Shown: in pieces, positions 18,606 to 26,401 of the stretch
Layout of the letters: each line of letters begins with the position of its first letter
Numbering within the stretch: position 1 is the stretch's first letter
Source: an uncultured Pseudomonadales bacterium
Lineage (GTDB): Bacteria > Pseudomonadota > Gammaproteobacteria > Pseudomonadales > Cellvibrionaceae
Length of the DNA stretch: 64,000 nucleotides
Assembly (NCBI GenBank): GCA_947489425.1
Contig: CANLDL010000003.1
Location: 248,001-312,000, forward strand
Direction of reading: 5' to 3'
The notes under the pieces: generated by a model
The model's database searches: none
What the model was told of the DNA's origin: nothing
The model's input: only the letters and a program-made list of their open reading frames with translations
Made by a program: the position numbers and the translations under genes

Positions 18606-19091
18606 ATGATTCGAGAGATGAACTTGCAAGACTTTGGTGTGTTTTGGGCAACCTTCTCAGAGATAGTAAAGGCTCAGGAAACTTATGCATTTGAGCCTGA
18701 CATTAATTTTGAACAAGCTTACGAACTATGGTGTGAAACACCAGAAAGAACTTTTGTTTTTGAAGAAAACAATCAAATTTTAGGTTCCTATTACATCAAA
18801 CCTAACGGCATGGGGCCAAGCAAGCATATTTGTAATTGTGGCTATATGGTTGCACCAGAATCTAGGGGCAAGGGTATTGCTGGTAAACTTTGTAAACATT
18901 CTCAAGCTATGGCTATGGAGCTAGGCTTTAAGGCCATACAATTTAATTCTGTAGTTTCAACTAACAAAGCTGCAGTTTCATTATGGCAGAAATTAGGGTT
19001 TAGCATCATTGGCACTATTCCCAAAGCTTACCTGCATAAAAAATTGGGTTATGTTGATAGTTATATCATGTATAAGCAACTAAAAACATAA
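18606..19091 (+). CDS. GNAT family N-acetyltransferase (cassette)
   Basis: The 161-aa protein has the acetyl-CoA binding motif A as VAPESRGKGIAGKLCKHS (about residues 84-101), followed by NKAAVSLWQKLGFSIIG (motif B). Such enzymes acetylate small amines, peptides or drugs; the substrate cannot be told. AAGGATAAA precedes the ATG. GNAT genes are common integron cassettes, and this one is flanked by attC-like elements on both sides. Confidence 0.85.
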   Translation: MIREMNLQDFGVFWATFSEIVKAQETYAFEPDINFEQAYELWCETPERTFVFEENNQILGSYYIKPNGMGPSKHICNCGYMVAPESRGKGIAGKLCKHSQAMAMELGFKAIQFNSVVSTNKAAVSLWQKLGFSIIGTIPKAYLHKKLGYVDSYIMYKQLKT

Positions 19092-19120
19092 CAAAGTCGC
19101 CGCTTACAGCGGCATTATAT
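19086..19120. repeat. Truncated attC-like element
   Basis: ACATAACAAAGTCGCCGC begins at the GNAT stop and runs into AGCGGCATTATAT. GCCGC and GCGGC form a small hairpin. The right core is lost. It marks the last recognisable cassette junction. Confidence 0.5.
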
Positions 19121-19139
19121 TTAATCATGATGGAAGATA

Positions 19140-19301
19140 ATGGCTAAAGAAATAGAAAGAAAATTTTTGATAGATATTAATCAAATTAGCAATCTTCAGA
19201 ATAGAAAGCGAATATCTCAAGGCTATATAAATACGAGCGACAAAACTGTTGTAAGAGCACGGATCAAAGGAGACGAAGCCTTCCTTACATTAAAAAGCTA
19301 G
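19140..19301 (+). pseudogene. Truncated CYTH-domain gene (5' part only)
   Basis: ATG at 19140 encodes 53 residues starting MAKEIERKFLID, the EXEXK motif of CYTH/triphosphate tunnel enzymes. It reaches ARIKGDEAFLTLKS and then TAG. Full CYTH proteins are about 150 aa or more, so two thirds are missing. The following sequence in any frame does not resume a CYTH pattern. This looks like a deletion or recombination end-point rather than a simple frameshift. Confidence 0.75.
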
Positions 19302-19578
19302 CGATAACGGAAAAAAATGGAAAGCCAACCTAACCGAAGATCGCTTTATAACTTATGAGATAATAATAGACAACAGCTCAGACCATAGAAACCCTGACAC
19401 ATTAAAAGAACTCACTATACAAAATGGCGGATGCGCTGCATTGGAGGCTCCTGGAGGGTTTGAGGGAGTTGAAATTAAGTTATTACATGAGAATAAAAAG
19501 GTTGTGTCTCATTATAGGTTTAACAAATTGGACTGTGCAGGTTTATTGAAGGGTTTGAATTTAGGAGATTTTAATTGA
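19300..19578 (+). pseudogene. 3' remnant of an unrelated reading frame
   Basis: From 19300, one base out of frame with the CYTH fragment, a frame of 92 codons runs to TGA at 19576. It has no ATG or good start. The product is polar, with GGFEGVEIKLLHENKKVV near the end, and reads like the C-terminal part of a soluble protein. The following gene's TTG overlaps its stop (TTGA), which suggests the two were once translationally coupled. Family unknown. Confidence 0.45.
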
Positions 19579-19958
19579 ACGAATACTTTGATGCTACCAT
19601 TAGATGGATAGCTGCCAATAAAGTGGTGGTCAAGTGGTCTGCAATAGCTCTTCTTGCAAGTTTTATTACAATGGGCTTACCCGGTGCACTTTTTTATCTA
19701 CCTGCTAGCTCTTTCTTTTGGGCTCTAGGTATTGAAGCCAATACTACTGACAAAGTTCATGGAGATAATACTTGGCCAATGCTTATATTGGCAAGCTTTC
19801 TGGCTAGCCTGCTAATCGTTCCAGCTCACTTACTGGTCAAAAAACACTTTGCCTCCTTGACCGGTTGGAAGCATACACTATCCGTTATAACAATAGTGTG
19901 GATTACGGTGGTACTTGTTAGTATCCTTATGATTTATAACTATAGCCAACAGAGCTAA
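19575..19958 (+). CDS. Small membrane protein (127 aa)
   Basis: The 127-aa product has three clear hydrophobic segments (about 20-45, 68-88 and 101-121). The start is TTG at 19575, overlapping the TGA of the preceding remnant. No ATG is near. No family is recognised. It could be the intact second gene of a damaged pair. No attC-like element follows within 100 bp, so it may lie outside the array. Confidence 0.55.
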   Translation: MNEYFDATIRWIAANKVVVKWSAIALLASFITMGLPGALFYLPASSFFWALGIEANTTDKVHGDNTWPMLILASFLASLLIVPAHLLVKKHFASLTGWKHTLSVITIVWITVVLVSILMIYNYSQQS

Positions 19959-20075
19959 CCCCAACTTAAACCTTTGTTTAGTTAGCCCTAAAATAGCGGA
20001 TAAGTTTACCAATCTGAATATTACATTTAAGCGAGTGTTAACGTTCTACCTTTATAGAAATATTAGGGATACATA

Positions 20076-20609
20076 ATGCAAAAACTTACATTGCTCTTCA
20101 CAATTATTATTTCATTAATTTCTACTTGCACAAGCGCAGAAACTCCATCAAGAGAACATTCAAATGTACTCTTCCCTTTAAAAGTAGGTAATAACTGGCA
20201 GTTTGTCGATGAAGATGGCGACATCCATTACGCTGCTATTCAGGGGGAAATAAACATAGGGGAAAACACTTGGTACGAATACAGAGAGCTAAGCGATGAA
20301 GATATATTTTATATAAACAACTCCGCTAAAGGGCAAATTGAAATTGATCTAGAAACAAAAGAGCAATCTCTTGTTCTTCCCTACCCTCTCGATAACAAAA
20401 AAACATACATACAGTATGGCGTAAAAAGTAGTGTTACTCCAAATGTTAAAGTGACAGTAAAAGCCGGAACCTTTAATACTTACAAATACGACTTTTCTGT
20501 CGATGAACCAAGCGATCCAATAATACTTTGGATTGCACCTGGTATAGGCCCAGTAAAAAACATATATAAAAACAAGACTTATGAACTTATTGAATTTAAC
20601 TTACAATAG
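20076..20609 (+). CDS. Secreted protein of unknown function (177 aa)
   Basis: A signal peptide of about 21 residues ends at TSA. The mature 156 residues begin FPLKVGNNWQFVDEDGD and include TVKAGTFNTYKYDF and WIAPGIGPVKNIY. This pattern is seen in beta-rich secreted proteins of unknown function that open with a FPL-VGN-W motif. The protein is acidic and without cysteines after the signal. It is followed 64 bp later by a lipase-like gene on the same strand. I cannot assign a function. Confidence 0.7.
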   Translation: MQKLTLLFTIIISLISTCTSAETPSREHSNVLFPLKVGNNWQFVDEDGDIHYAAIQGEINIGENTWYEYRELSDEDIFYINNSAKGQIEIDLETKEQSLVLPYPLDNKKTYIQYGVKSSVTPNVKVTVKAGTFNTYKYDFSVDEPSDPIILWIAPGIGPVKNIYKNKTYELIEFNLQ

Positions 20610-20673
20610 GAAAAAGAATTAGGCTGAGCGACAGCTTACTCGTAGAAACCAGCTTAAGAGGCTAATTAACTAA

Positions 20674-21318
20674 ATGAATATAGTACTTGTACATGGCATG
20701 GGTAGAACGTCATTAAGCTGGCTTATTACCAGTAAGCGGTTTCGCGCTAAAGGGCATAGTGTATTTTTATTTAATTACTCCACTGCTAAAGAAAGCTTTA
20801 ATACTATCTCCTCGAGGCTGAGCAGCTTTCTCGAAGATATTCAATCTAAGGGCGATTATATAGTTATTGGACATTCTTTAGGTGGTATTTTATTACGCTC
20901 TGCATTGCATGAACTGGGTAGTGACAAACGCCAACCAATAACACTTTATTTACTAGGGTCCCCGGTAAAATCTGCCTTACTGGCGAGAAAGTTGAAAACA
21001 AACACACTATTTAACTTTATAACCTCAGACTGCGGCCAGTTATTAGCATCCCAATCTAGAATGTTAAAAATACCTGCATCTCAAGTAGAGACAGTTTCTT
21101 TTACTGGTACACGTGGCTTATACGGGCCTTTCTCGCCATTTGGCGAAATAAATAATGATCTAGTAGTGTCGGAAGAGGAAGCCCATGCTGATTGGATAAC
21201 AACGAAGCATAAGCTTCCAATTATCCATACTGTACTACCTTCGAGTAAGAGGATTTTTGATATTATAATTCGTGATATCGAGAAAAAGAAATTTAATCGA
21301 CCAAAGACCGCTTTTTGA
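20674..21318 (+). CDS. Alpha/beta hydrolase
   Basis: The 214-aa protein starts NIVLVHGMGRTSLSW, giving the oxyanion-hole HG motif. The nucleophile elbow is GHSLGG near residue 67. A late Asp and a His in HTVLPSSK (about residue 188) could complete the triad. It is short and lacks a signal peptide or visible lid domain, like cytoplasmic lipase/esterase or PGAP1-like proteins. Substrate unknown. The next gene begins 60 bp downstream, so the two may be co-transcribed. Confidence 0.8.
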   Translation: MNIVLVHGMGRTSLSWLITSKRFRAKGHSVFLFNYSTAKESFNTISSRLSSFLEDIQSKGDYIVIGHSLGGILLRSALHELGSDKRQPITLYLLGSPVKSALLARKLKTNTLFNFITSDCGQLLASQSRMLKIPASQVETVSFTGTRGLYGPFSPFGEINNDLVVSEEEAHADWITTKHKLPIIHTVLPSSKRIFDIIIRDIEKKKFNRPKTAF

Positions 21319-21378
21319 CATCCTTTGTTACAGACTAAAACTACGCAACACACAAGCCATTAAACCAATAAAAAGAAT

Positions 21379-22056
21379 ATGAGCATACTTAAAGATTCAA
21401 TCAATGATTCAGTAAATTTCTTCAAAAATAATATTAAACCGATATGTCTTATCATTCTTCCTATCGTTATCCCTATTGAAATAGTTAGTGCAGTTGTGGA
21501 GCATTACCATAATGATAGGGATACTTTTAGTACTACCTATTGGCTCCCATTACTACTGGGGCTTCTGTTGTACCCAATTTATCAAGGCGCGCTTATTTTT
21601 TACATTGTCTCAGCCATAACTAATGAATATCTACCTCTAAAACAATATTATCAATTAGCCATAAAATTTTGGTTTCCTCTATTTTTCTTATACCTAATAA
21701 CGAGTGGAGTAGTACTAGCTGGCATTATTTTTTTTATAGTGCCAGGAATTTTCGCGATGAGTAGAGTCGTATTTTCTGAATTTTATTGCCTGCTACACAA
21801 GCAAAGTTCGTCAGAGGCATTCTCATCTAGCTGGAATAAAACAAAAGAGCATCAGTGGCTTATACTTAAGGGGATAGTAATTATTTACTCGCTGATATTG
21901 CTTCCATACATTACCCTCTCTTATATCATAGGCGCTCTAAGCCTATGGAACCCATTGATTTCAATAATTATTGGCTGCTCATTATCGGTATTCTTGTCAC
22001 TTATCACTATATTTTCTTTTAGGATTTATACATTAGACCCAGATAACCTTAATTAA
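21379..22056 (+). CDS. YciC-like polytopic membrane protein
   Basis: The 225-aa protein has about six hydrophobic segments. The FIVPGIFAMSRVVFSEF motif followed by SSSEAFSSSWNKTKEHQW resembles the UPF0259/YciC and DUF975-like membrane families. No enzyme motif is visible. Its role is unknown. It is downstream of the alpha/beta hydrolase gene on the same strand. Confidence 0.65.
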   Translation: MSILKDSINDSVNFFKNNIKPICLIILPIVIPIEIVSAVVEHYHNDRDTFSTTYWLPLLLGLLLYPIYQGALIFYIVSAITNEYLPLKQYYQLAIKFWFPLFFLYLITSGVVLAGIIFFIVPGIFAMSRVVFSEFYCLLHKQSSSEAFSSSWNKTKEHQWLILKGIVIIYSLILLPYITLSYIIGALSLWNPLISIIIGCSLSVFLSLITIFSFRIYTLDPDNLN

Positions 22057-22267
22057 CCTAGAGCGAATTAAGAAAGCTTATATGAGATTGATCAAATCCT
22101 GAGATATTTTATTTTTAATAAAACCATAGCTCTACTTTATCCGTATTAGTAGCAAAGTTTAAAAGGTATAAAAACATCCATCACCTCTATACATGTCATA
22201 TTTAGTTCACATCTCATGTATATAGTTATGTTTTTGTATTGGCAAATTGTATAAACGCGAGAACTTC
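22057..22267. other. Non-coding gap
   Basis: AT-rich sequence without a clear gene, terminator or attC-like element. A small antisense frame across 22207-22389 is not convincing. Confidence 0.35.
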
Positions 22268-22435
22268 ATGAAATATATATTTCGATACATCATTTTTTTC
22301 ATCGGGCATCTATTTCTTGCTCTTACTTTTAGATTAGTGATCAGCTCTAGAGATGCGCATGAAAGCACATTGAAAAAGCAACAACCCACTAATCACCCTG
22401 ACGATGACTTTGTTCGTTATCACGTTCATAAGTGA
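22268..22435 (+). CDS. Possible small single-pass membrane protein (55 aa)
   Basis: ATG at 22268 opens 55 codons with one hydrophobic segment (about residues 2-24) and a polar, His/Asp-rich tail. The frame also extends to TTG at 22247. The Shine-Dalgarno is weak. Nothing is recognised. It may be real, because the hydrophobic-then-polar layout is protein-like, but chance is not excluded. Confidence 0.35.
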   Translation: MKYIFRYIIFFIGHLFLALTFRLVISSRDAHESTLKKQQPTNHPDDDFVRYHVHK

Positions 22436-22486
22436 TGTCACTGTAAGGGCTATATACTGAAGGTACAGGAGTGTATCTCAATATTA

Positions 22487-23584
22487 CTATTCCAAAAACT
22501 CTCTAAAGTTTTTACGAATAAGCCTGTGCTTGATCTTTAAGTTTTTCAACTCAGAACCATCAACACGGTCTAACCACGCATTTACAGGCGCTTTTCCACC
22601 CTCTGATAGTGCTTGGTAACAATCCAGTGCGCGTTGTATTTTCCATTGCGCAAAGGTATACAGTATTCTCTCGCCGCCAACTCCACCAATACTAAAAGGT
22701 GTAGTGCCTAGAGTACGCCGTATTGCTTTCTTGCCAATATGCTCTTGTGCATAATTATCCACTGTACTAACAACCTGCTGTATATACACAAACTGCTCTT
22801 GAAAGAAGGTTTGGAGGATTGGTGTTAGTGTTTCCGGGACTTCATCATTAGGTAAAAAACTTCCACCCTCTGTTGTAGATGGGTTCAATAAGCGTCCTAT
22901 CCAGGCAACAGTATGGGGCGCTTGCTCAAAAAGATACGCAGAACCAGGGTCGCGGTATAGGTGGGCATATAAAGGGCCAAATAAAGCAAAGTCGCCGAGA
23001 CAAGGGTGCCCTCCTAATAGATAGTCATATTGCTCAAAATGGGTGTTTAGTTGTGCAATCAGTGACTCGGTAAATATCTCTACACCTTCTCTCGTATCGC
23101 CAACGGCACCTACTCTGGGTAAGTGCGCTTTCATCATTTTGCTAAGATGCACACCGCACAAGCGGCGTAAAAAACCAGGCAGCCATGGAGCACCGTAACG
23201 TCCAAATTCATCAATGGCAAAGTCTGCACTTTTGGGCTTTGACCAACGGTAATGCAAGGCTGGCATAATTAACCATTCATCACCGTGGGTTTCGAGCAAA
23301 TGTGAGGCAATACGCTGAGCAGGCGTGCTTGGGATTACCGGCTTATCGGTAAATTGCTTTTCGAGTCGGTCGATGATTTCCGTCGAATCCTGTAGCCACT
23401 GCCCATCGGGTGTTATCACCGTAGGCATAACGATTTTACCCACCTTTTTTTTGATCTTAGTGGCAAGGGTAAAAAGGCTAGGAGCCTCTTCTTTGTAGGG
23501 AATATTTTTATATTTTAAATAGGCAACAATTTTTTGAGTATAGGGCGAAACAGCCCAACCAAGCACTCGATACGGCATTGACAT
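22487..23584 (-). CDS. Glutathione S-transferase family protein
   Basis: From ATG at 23584 the product is 365 aa. The thioredoxin-like N-terminal domain shows VSPYTQKIVAYLKYKNIPY and the GST cis-Pro region VMPTVITPDGQWLQDSTEIIDRLE. A helical C-terminal domain follows, with GGHPCLGDFALFGPLYAHLYRDP. It is longer than usual GSTs (about 220 aa) because of about 100 extra C-terminal residues. The start lacks a clear ribosome site. It is the last gene of the minus-strand run that begins with the binding protein at 27859, though 148 bp separate it from the tatB-like gene. Confidence 0.85.
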   Translation of the reverse strand: MSMPYRVLGWAVSPYTQKIVAYLKYKNIPYKEEAPSLFTLATKIKKKVGKIVMPTVITPDGQWLQDSTEIIDRLEKQFTDKPVIPSTPAQRIASHLLETHGDEWLIMPALHYRWSKPKSADFAIDEFGRYGAPWLPGFLRRLCGVHLSKMMKAHLPRVGAVGDTREGVEIFTESLIAQLNTHFEQYDYLLGGHPCLGDFALFGPLYAHLYRDPGSAYLFEQAPHTVAWIGRLLNPSTTEGGSFLPNDEVPETLTPILQTFFQEQFVYIQQVVSTVDNYAQEHIGKKAIRRTLGTTPFSIGGVGGERILYTFAQWKIQRALDCYQALSEGGKAPVNAWLDRVDGSELKNLKIKHRLIRKNFREFLE

Positions 23585-23732
23585 AATGGCACACAAAATA
23601 ATTAATAAGTCACTGCCACTATAACAGATACATTAGAAATGCGTTAAATATTGAATATAACGGTGAGTAAGAGTCGAATAAATAATTATTTAGGTAGAAT
23701 TTGTGGTGGTTAAACTTAAAGGCAGCTATTTA

Positions 23733-24050
23733 TTATTTTTCTTGTACCTTTAGCGCTTCATACTCATCGGCAGTCCAAGGCATTGCCTCTTCTCCCGCTG
23801 ATATTTTTCGATCAATTTCAGAAACGTCGCTCCTTATTTTATCGATATTTTGCATGACTAGCTCTTGGTTTAATTGGCTACGAATTTCATCAAGGCCTAC
23901 TTGCTCTTCTACTTCTTGAAAGGCACGATTAAAGCTACGCTTTAATCGGCCAATCGCTAATGCAGTGCTACTAACGGCATCGGGTATTTGCTCCGGCCCA
24001 ACAACCAGCAGTATGACAATAAAAATTAATAGTATTTCAAAAAAACCCAT
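23733..24050 (-). CDS. tatB: Orphan TatB-like translocase subunit
   Basis: The 105-aa protein has the TatA/TatB layout. A short N-terminal membrane helix (GFFEILLIFIVILLVVGPEQIP) contains the GPE turn typical of TatB, then an amphipathic helix and a charged coiled tail. No tatA or tatC is next to it. It lies 60 bp after cyanase in the operon whose first gene makes a Tat-exported binding protein. A dedicated role in that export is inferred. It could instead be the only TatB of the cell, displaced from tatAC. Confidence 0.78.
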   Translation of the reverse strand: MGFFEILLIFIVILLVVGPEQIPDAVSSTALAIGRLKRSFNRAFQEVEEQVGLDEIRSQLNQELVMQNIDKIRSDVSEIDRKISAGEEAMPWTADEYEALKVQEK

Positions 24051-24110
24051 TAATATGTACTCTTTAAATTTTTCATGCTTTACTTATCATGAAAAATAAT
24101 TTTATTGAGA

Positions 24111-24551
24111 TTACCAAGCATTATATTTCAAGAATTTACCGTCCATAGTGATGACTACACGATCACCTTTCGGGTTCTCTTTCTTTTCCACCTCCATGGT
24201 AAAATCAATTGCACTCATAATACCGTCACCAAATTTTTCTTGGACCACTTCTTTTAAGGTTTCACCGTATACACCAACGACCTCGTAAAGGCGGTAAACC
24301 ATCGGGTCTGTAGGTACAGCCTGATCCCATATTTTGGTAGGGAACGCTTCTAGCGCTGTTGCTACCGAAGCATCTAGCTCAAGAAAATCACACAGTTTTT
24401 TGGCCGCTTCTGGCGGTGTACTATTCATACCCAAGCAGCAAGAAGTAATAAAAACTGGCGACATATCAGCCGCACTTGCTATCTCTTCCCAAGATAAACC
24501 TTTACTGGCTTTTGCAGCCATAATAATTTCTGTCATTTCAATTTTTTTCAT
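24111..24551 (-). CDS. cynS: Cyanate hydratase (cyanase)
   Basis: The 146-aa protein decomposes cyanate with bicarbonate to ammonia and CO2 in the cytoplasm. The catalytic triad of the family is present as Arg87 and Glu90 in YRLYE and Ser113 in IMSAIDF. The constant offset of nine from E. coli Arg96, Glu99 and Ser122 supports orthology. The N-terminal helix-turn-helix-like domain and C-terminal GKFLKYNAW are intact. It follows the ABC ATPase by 32 nt, which points to cyanate as one substrate of the transporter. Confidence 0.96.
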   Translation of the reverse strand: MKKIEMTEIIMAAKASKGLSWEEIASAADMSPVFITSCCLGMNSTPPEAAKKLCDFLELDASVATALEAFPTKIWDQAVPTDPMVYRLYEVVGVYGETLKEVVQEKFGDGIMSAIDFTMEVEKKENPKGDRVVITMDGKFLKYNAW

Positions 24552-24583
24552 CTATTTCTCCTAAAAATAATTAGTTACATTCA

Positions 24584-25459
24584 TTAAGCAACCGATTGCT
24601 CAATTGCTGTTTCTGTTTTTGCTGGGTTAATTTCAACTGGGTACTGGTTGGGCTCTGGCGATTGCCCCGAAAGCTCCTCAGATCTATTCACAAGAAAATC
24701 AACCAGGTAGTTTCGTATTTTGTAATAGCCAGGGTCTTCTACAATTGTGCTACGTTTACGAGGGCGAGGAATATCAACCTTAACGGACTCTGCAATGCGC
24801 GCCTTTGGCCCATTCGACATCAGCATTATCTTATCAGCCAATAAAATAGCCTCATCGACATCATGCGTAATCATAAAAATAGTTTGCTGTGTTTCGCTCC
24901 ATATTTTTAGCAGCTCCTCTTGAATTAAACCTCGCGTTAGAGCATCCAAGGCGCCAAAGGGCTCGTCTAACAACAATAGCTTTGGCTGTGTAGCAAAGGC
25001 ACGTGCGATACTTACACGTTGGCGCATACCACCGGATAACTCCGATGGTTTTAAGTTACCCTTACCCTCAAGGCCCACTAAATTAATAAATTTATTGCAG
25101 TGGTCGGCAATTTTTTCTTTGCTCCATTTTGGCCAGCGCGCTCTAACACCAAAACGGATATTTTGAAAAACACTTAACCATGGCAGCAAACTGTAGTTTT
25201 GAAATACAATACCGCGCTCAAGGCTCGGGCCATCGACTTCTTTACCATCCATGATAACGCCACCTTCGCTGGCCTCATCCAAACCCGCTAGCGCATTTAA
25301 AATGGTCGATTTACCACAACCCGAATGACCAATGATGCAAACAAACTCTCCCTTCTCAAGTGCAAAGCTGGCATTTTCAAAAATAGTCGTAGACTCATTG
25401 CTACCTTTAATTGGGTAGCGTTTTGCAAGGTTTTGGACATGTACAAAATGATTAGACAT
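24584..25459 (-). CDS. ABC transporter ATPase, nitrate/cyanate/sulfonate type
   Basis: From ATG at 25459 the protein is 291 aa. Walker A is GHSGCGKST, the Q-loop is FQNYSLLPW, the signature is LSGGMRQR, Walker B is LLLDEPFGAL and the H-loop is MITHDVDEAI. The family is NrtD/SsuB/TauB/CynD. GAGAG precedes this ATG. The frame is open up to 25519, overlapping the permease gene, but those 20 residues are not family-like. It drives uptake through the adjacent permease. Confidence 0.93.
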   Translation of the reverse strand: MSNHFVHVQNLAKRYPIKGSNESTTIFENASFALEKGEFVCIIGHSGCGKSTILNALAGLDEASEGGVIMDGKEVDGPSLERGIVFQNYSLLPWLSVFQNIRFGVRARWPKWSKEKIADHCNKFINLVGLEGKGNLKPSELSGGMRQRVSIARAFATQPKLLLLDEPFGALDALTRGLIQEELLKIWSETQQTIFMITHDVDEAILLADKIMLMSNGPKARIAESVKVDIPRPRKRSTIVEDPGYYKIRNYLVDFLVNRSEELSGQSPEPNQYPVEINPAKTETAIEQSVA

Positions 25460-25499
25460 AACAACTCTCAAAATTTTATTTATAAGGTTAACGGTGACG

Positions 25500-26327
25500 C
25501 TATTCTTTGTATTCAACAAGCCTGATTGCTGAAGACAGTAGTAAATCTAATAGCATTCCTACTAAGCCAATCATTACAATAGAAAAGATAACGCTGGTTA
25601 AATCCAGATTATTCCATTCGTTCCACACGTAATAGCCTATGCCTGTACCACCTACCAGCATTTCTGCTGCAACAATAACAAGCCAAGCAATACCAATAGA
25701 GATGCGCATACCCGTCAAAATTGTTGGCGCGGCAGCAGGTAAAATAACGGTAAAAGCTGTACGCAATGGACTTAACTCGTGGGTGCTGGCAACTTTAAGC
25801 CAGTCTTCTCGAACACCGGCCACACCAAAAGCCGTATTAGCAAGCATTGGCCAAATCGAGCAAATAAAAATCACAAAGATGGCAGACAACTCTGAGTCTT
25901 TAATAACAAACAGGGCTAATGGCATCCACGCCAACGGTGATATAGGGCGCAGCACTTGAATAAATGGATTTAAACTTTGGTACATTAATGGCGACATACC
26001 AATTAAAAAGCCAATGGGAATAGCAATAAGGAATGCCAGAAAAAACCCGGTTAATACACGATAAAGTGAATAACCCAGTTGAATACCAATACCCTTATCA
26101 TTGGGGCCTGCATCGTAAAAGGGGTTGCCAATTTCCTGAATCGCAAGCTCAATCACCTTTGATGGGGGCGGCACTCGCGCTTCCTGATCGGCACCACCAA
26201 TCAGCAATTCATATTCAGTTAAGGCCTCTGTTCTCTCTGGTGGCTGTACCACCATCTCCCAGATACCAAGAAAAACAATCAATAATACAACCGTCAATAA
26301 TAGCGATTTCATTCGCAACGATGACAT
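25500..26327 (-). CDS. ABC transporter permease, nitrate/cyanate/sulfonate type
   Basis: The 275-aa protein has one N-terminal anchor and five further membrane segments. The binding-protein-dependent permease (EAA) loop is seen as KVASTHELSPLRTAFTVILPAAAPTI, close to the NrtB/SsuC/CynB form. A periplasmic stretch (about residues 30-75) follows the first helix, as in NrtB. It lies 74 nt after the binding-protein gene and 40 nt before the ATPase. Confidence 0.92.
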   Translation of the reverse strand: MSSLRMKSLLLTVVLLIVFLGIWEMVVQPPERTEALTEYELLIGGADQEARVPPPSKVIELAIQEIGNPFYDAGPNDKGIGIQLGYSLYRVLTGFFLAFLIAIPIGFLIGMSPLMYQSLNPFIQVLRPISPLAWMPLALFVIKDSELSAIFVIFICSIWPMLANTAFGVAGVREDWLKVASTHELSPLRTAFTVILPAAAPTILTGMRISIGIAWLVIVAAEMLVGGTGIGYYVWNEWNNLDLTSVIFSIVMIGLVGMLLDLLLSSAIRLVEYKE

Positions 26328-26401
26328 ATAACTAACCTCAAAAAATTAAATATAAAATGCCGTTTTTCATAACTGAAAAACGGCATCCAACCACTTACGA
26401 C

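Larger units (their letters stand above)
15772..19120. mobile_element. Integron-type cassette array without integrase (CALIN-like)
   Basis: Short, unrelated plus-strand genes alternate with spacers that begin at or just past the stop codon with (A/C)TAACAAG or ATAACAAG and end with GTT-type cores such as GTTAGGC, GTTAGAA and GTTATGC. This layout is that of gene cassettes with attC sites. Candidate sites are at 16086, 16485, 17426, 17882, 18507 and 19086. Several cores deviate from consensus. No tyrosine integrase is present, so this is best called a cluster of attC sites lacking an integrase, or the far end of a larger integron. Confidence 0.7.

Noticed and set aside
19140..19578. Reading the whole stretch as one CYTH gene with a single frameshift
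   Set aside because: The second frame lacks any CYTH motif, so a joined remnant is more likely.
19958..20076. Possible further attC site after the 127-aa membrane protein (GCTAACCCC to GTGTTAACG)
   Set aside because: The ends are not properly complementary and the inside does not fold; too weak to call.
22207..22389. Minus-strand frame of 60 codons opposite the small plus-strand gene
   Set aside because: No membrane or signal pattern, no ribosome site; the plus-strand frame is more protein-like.
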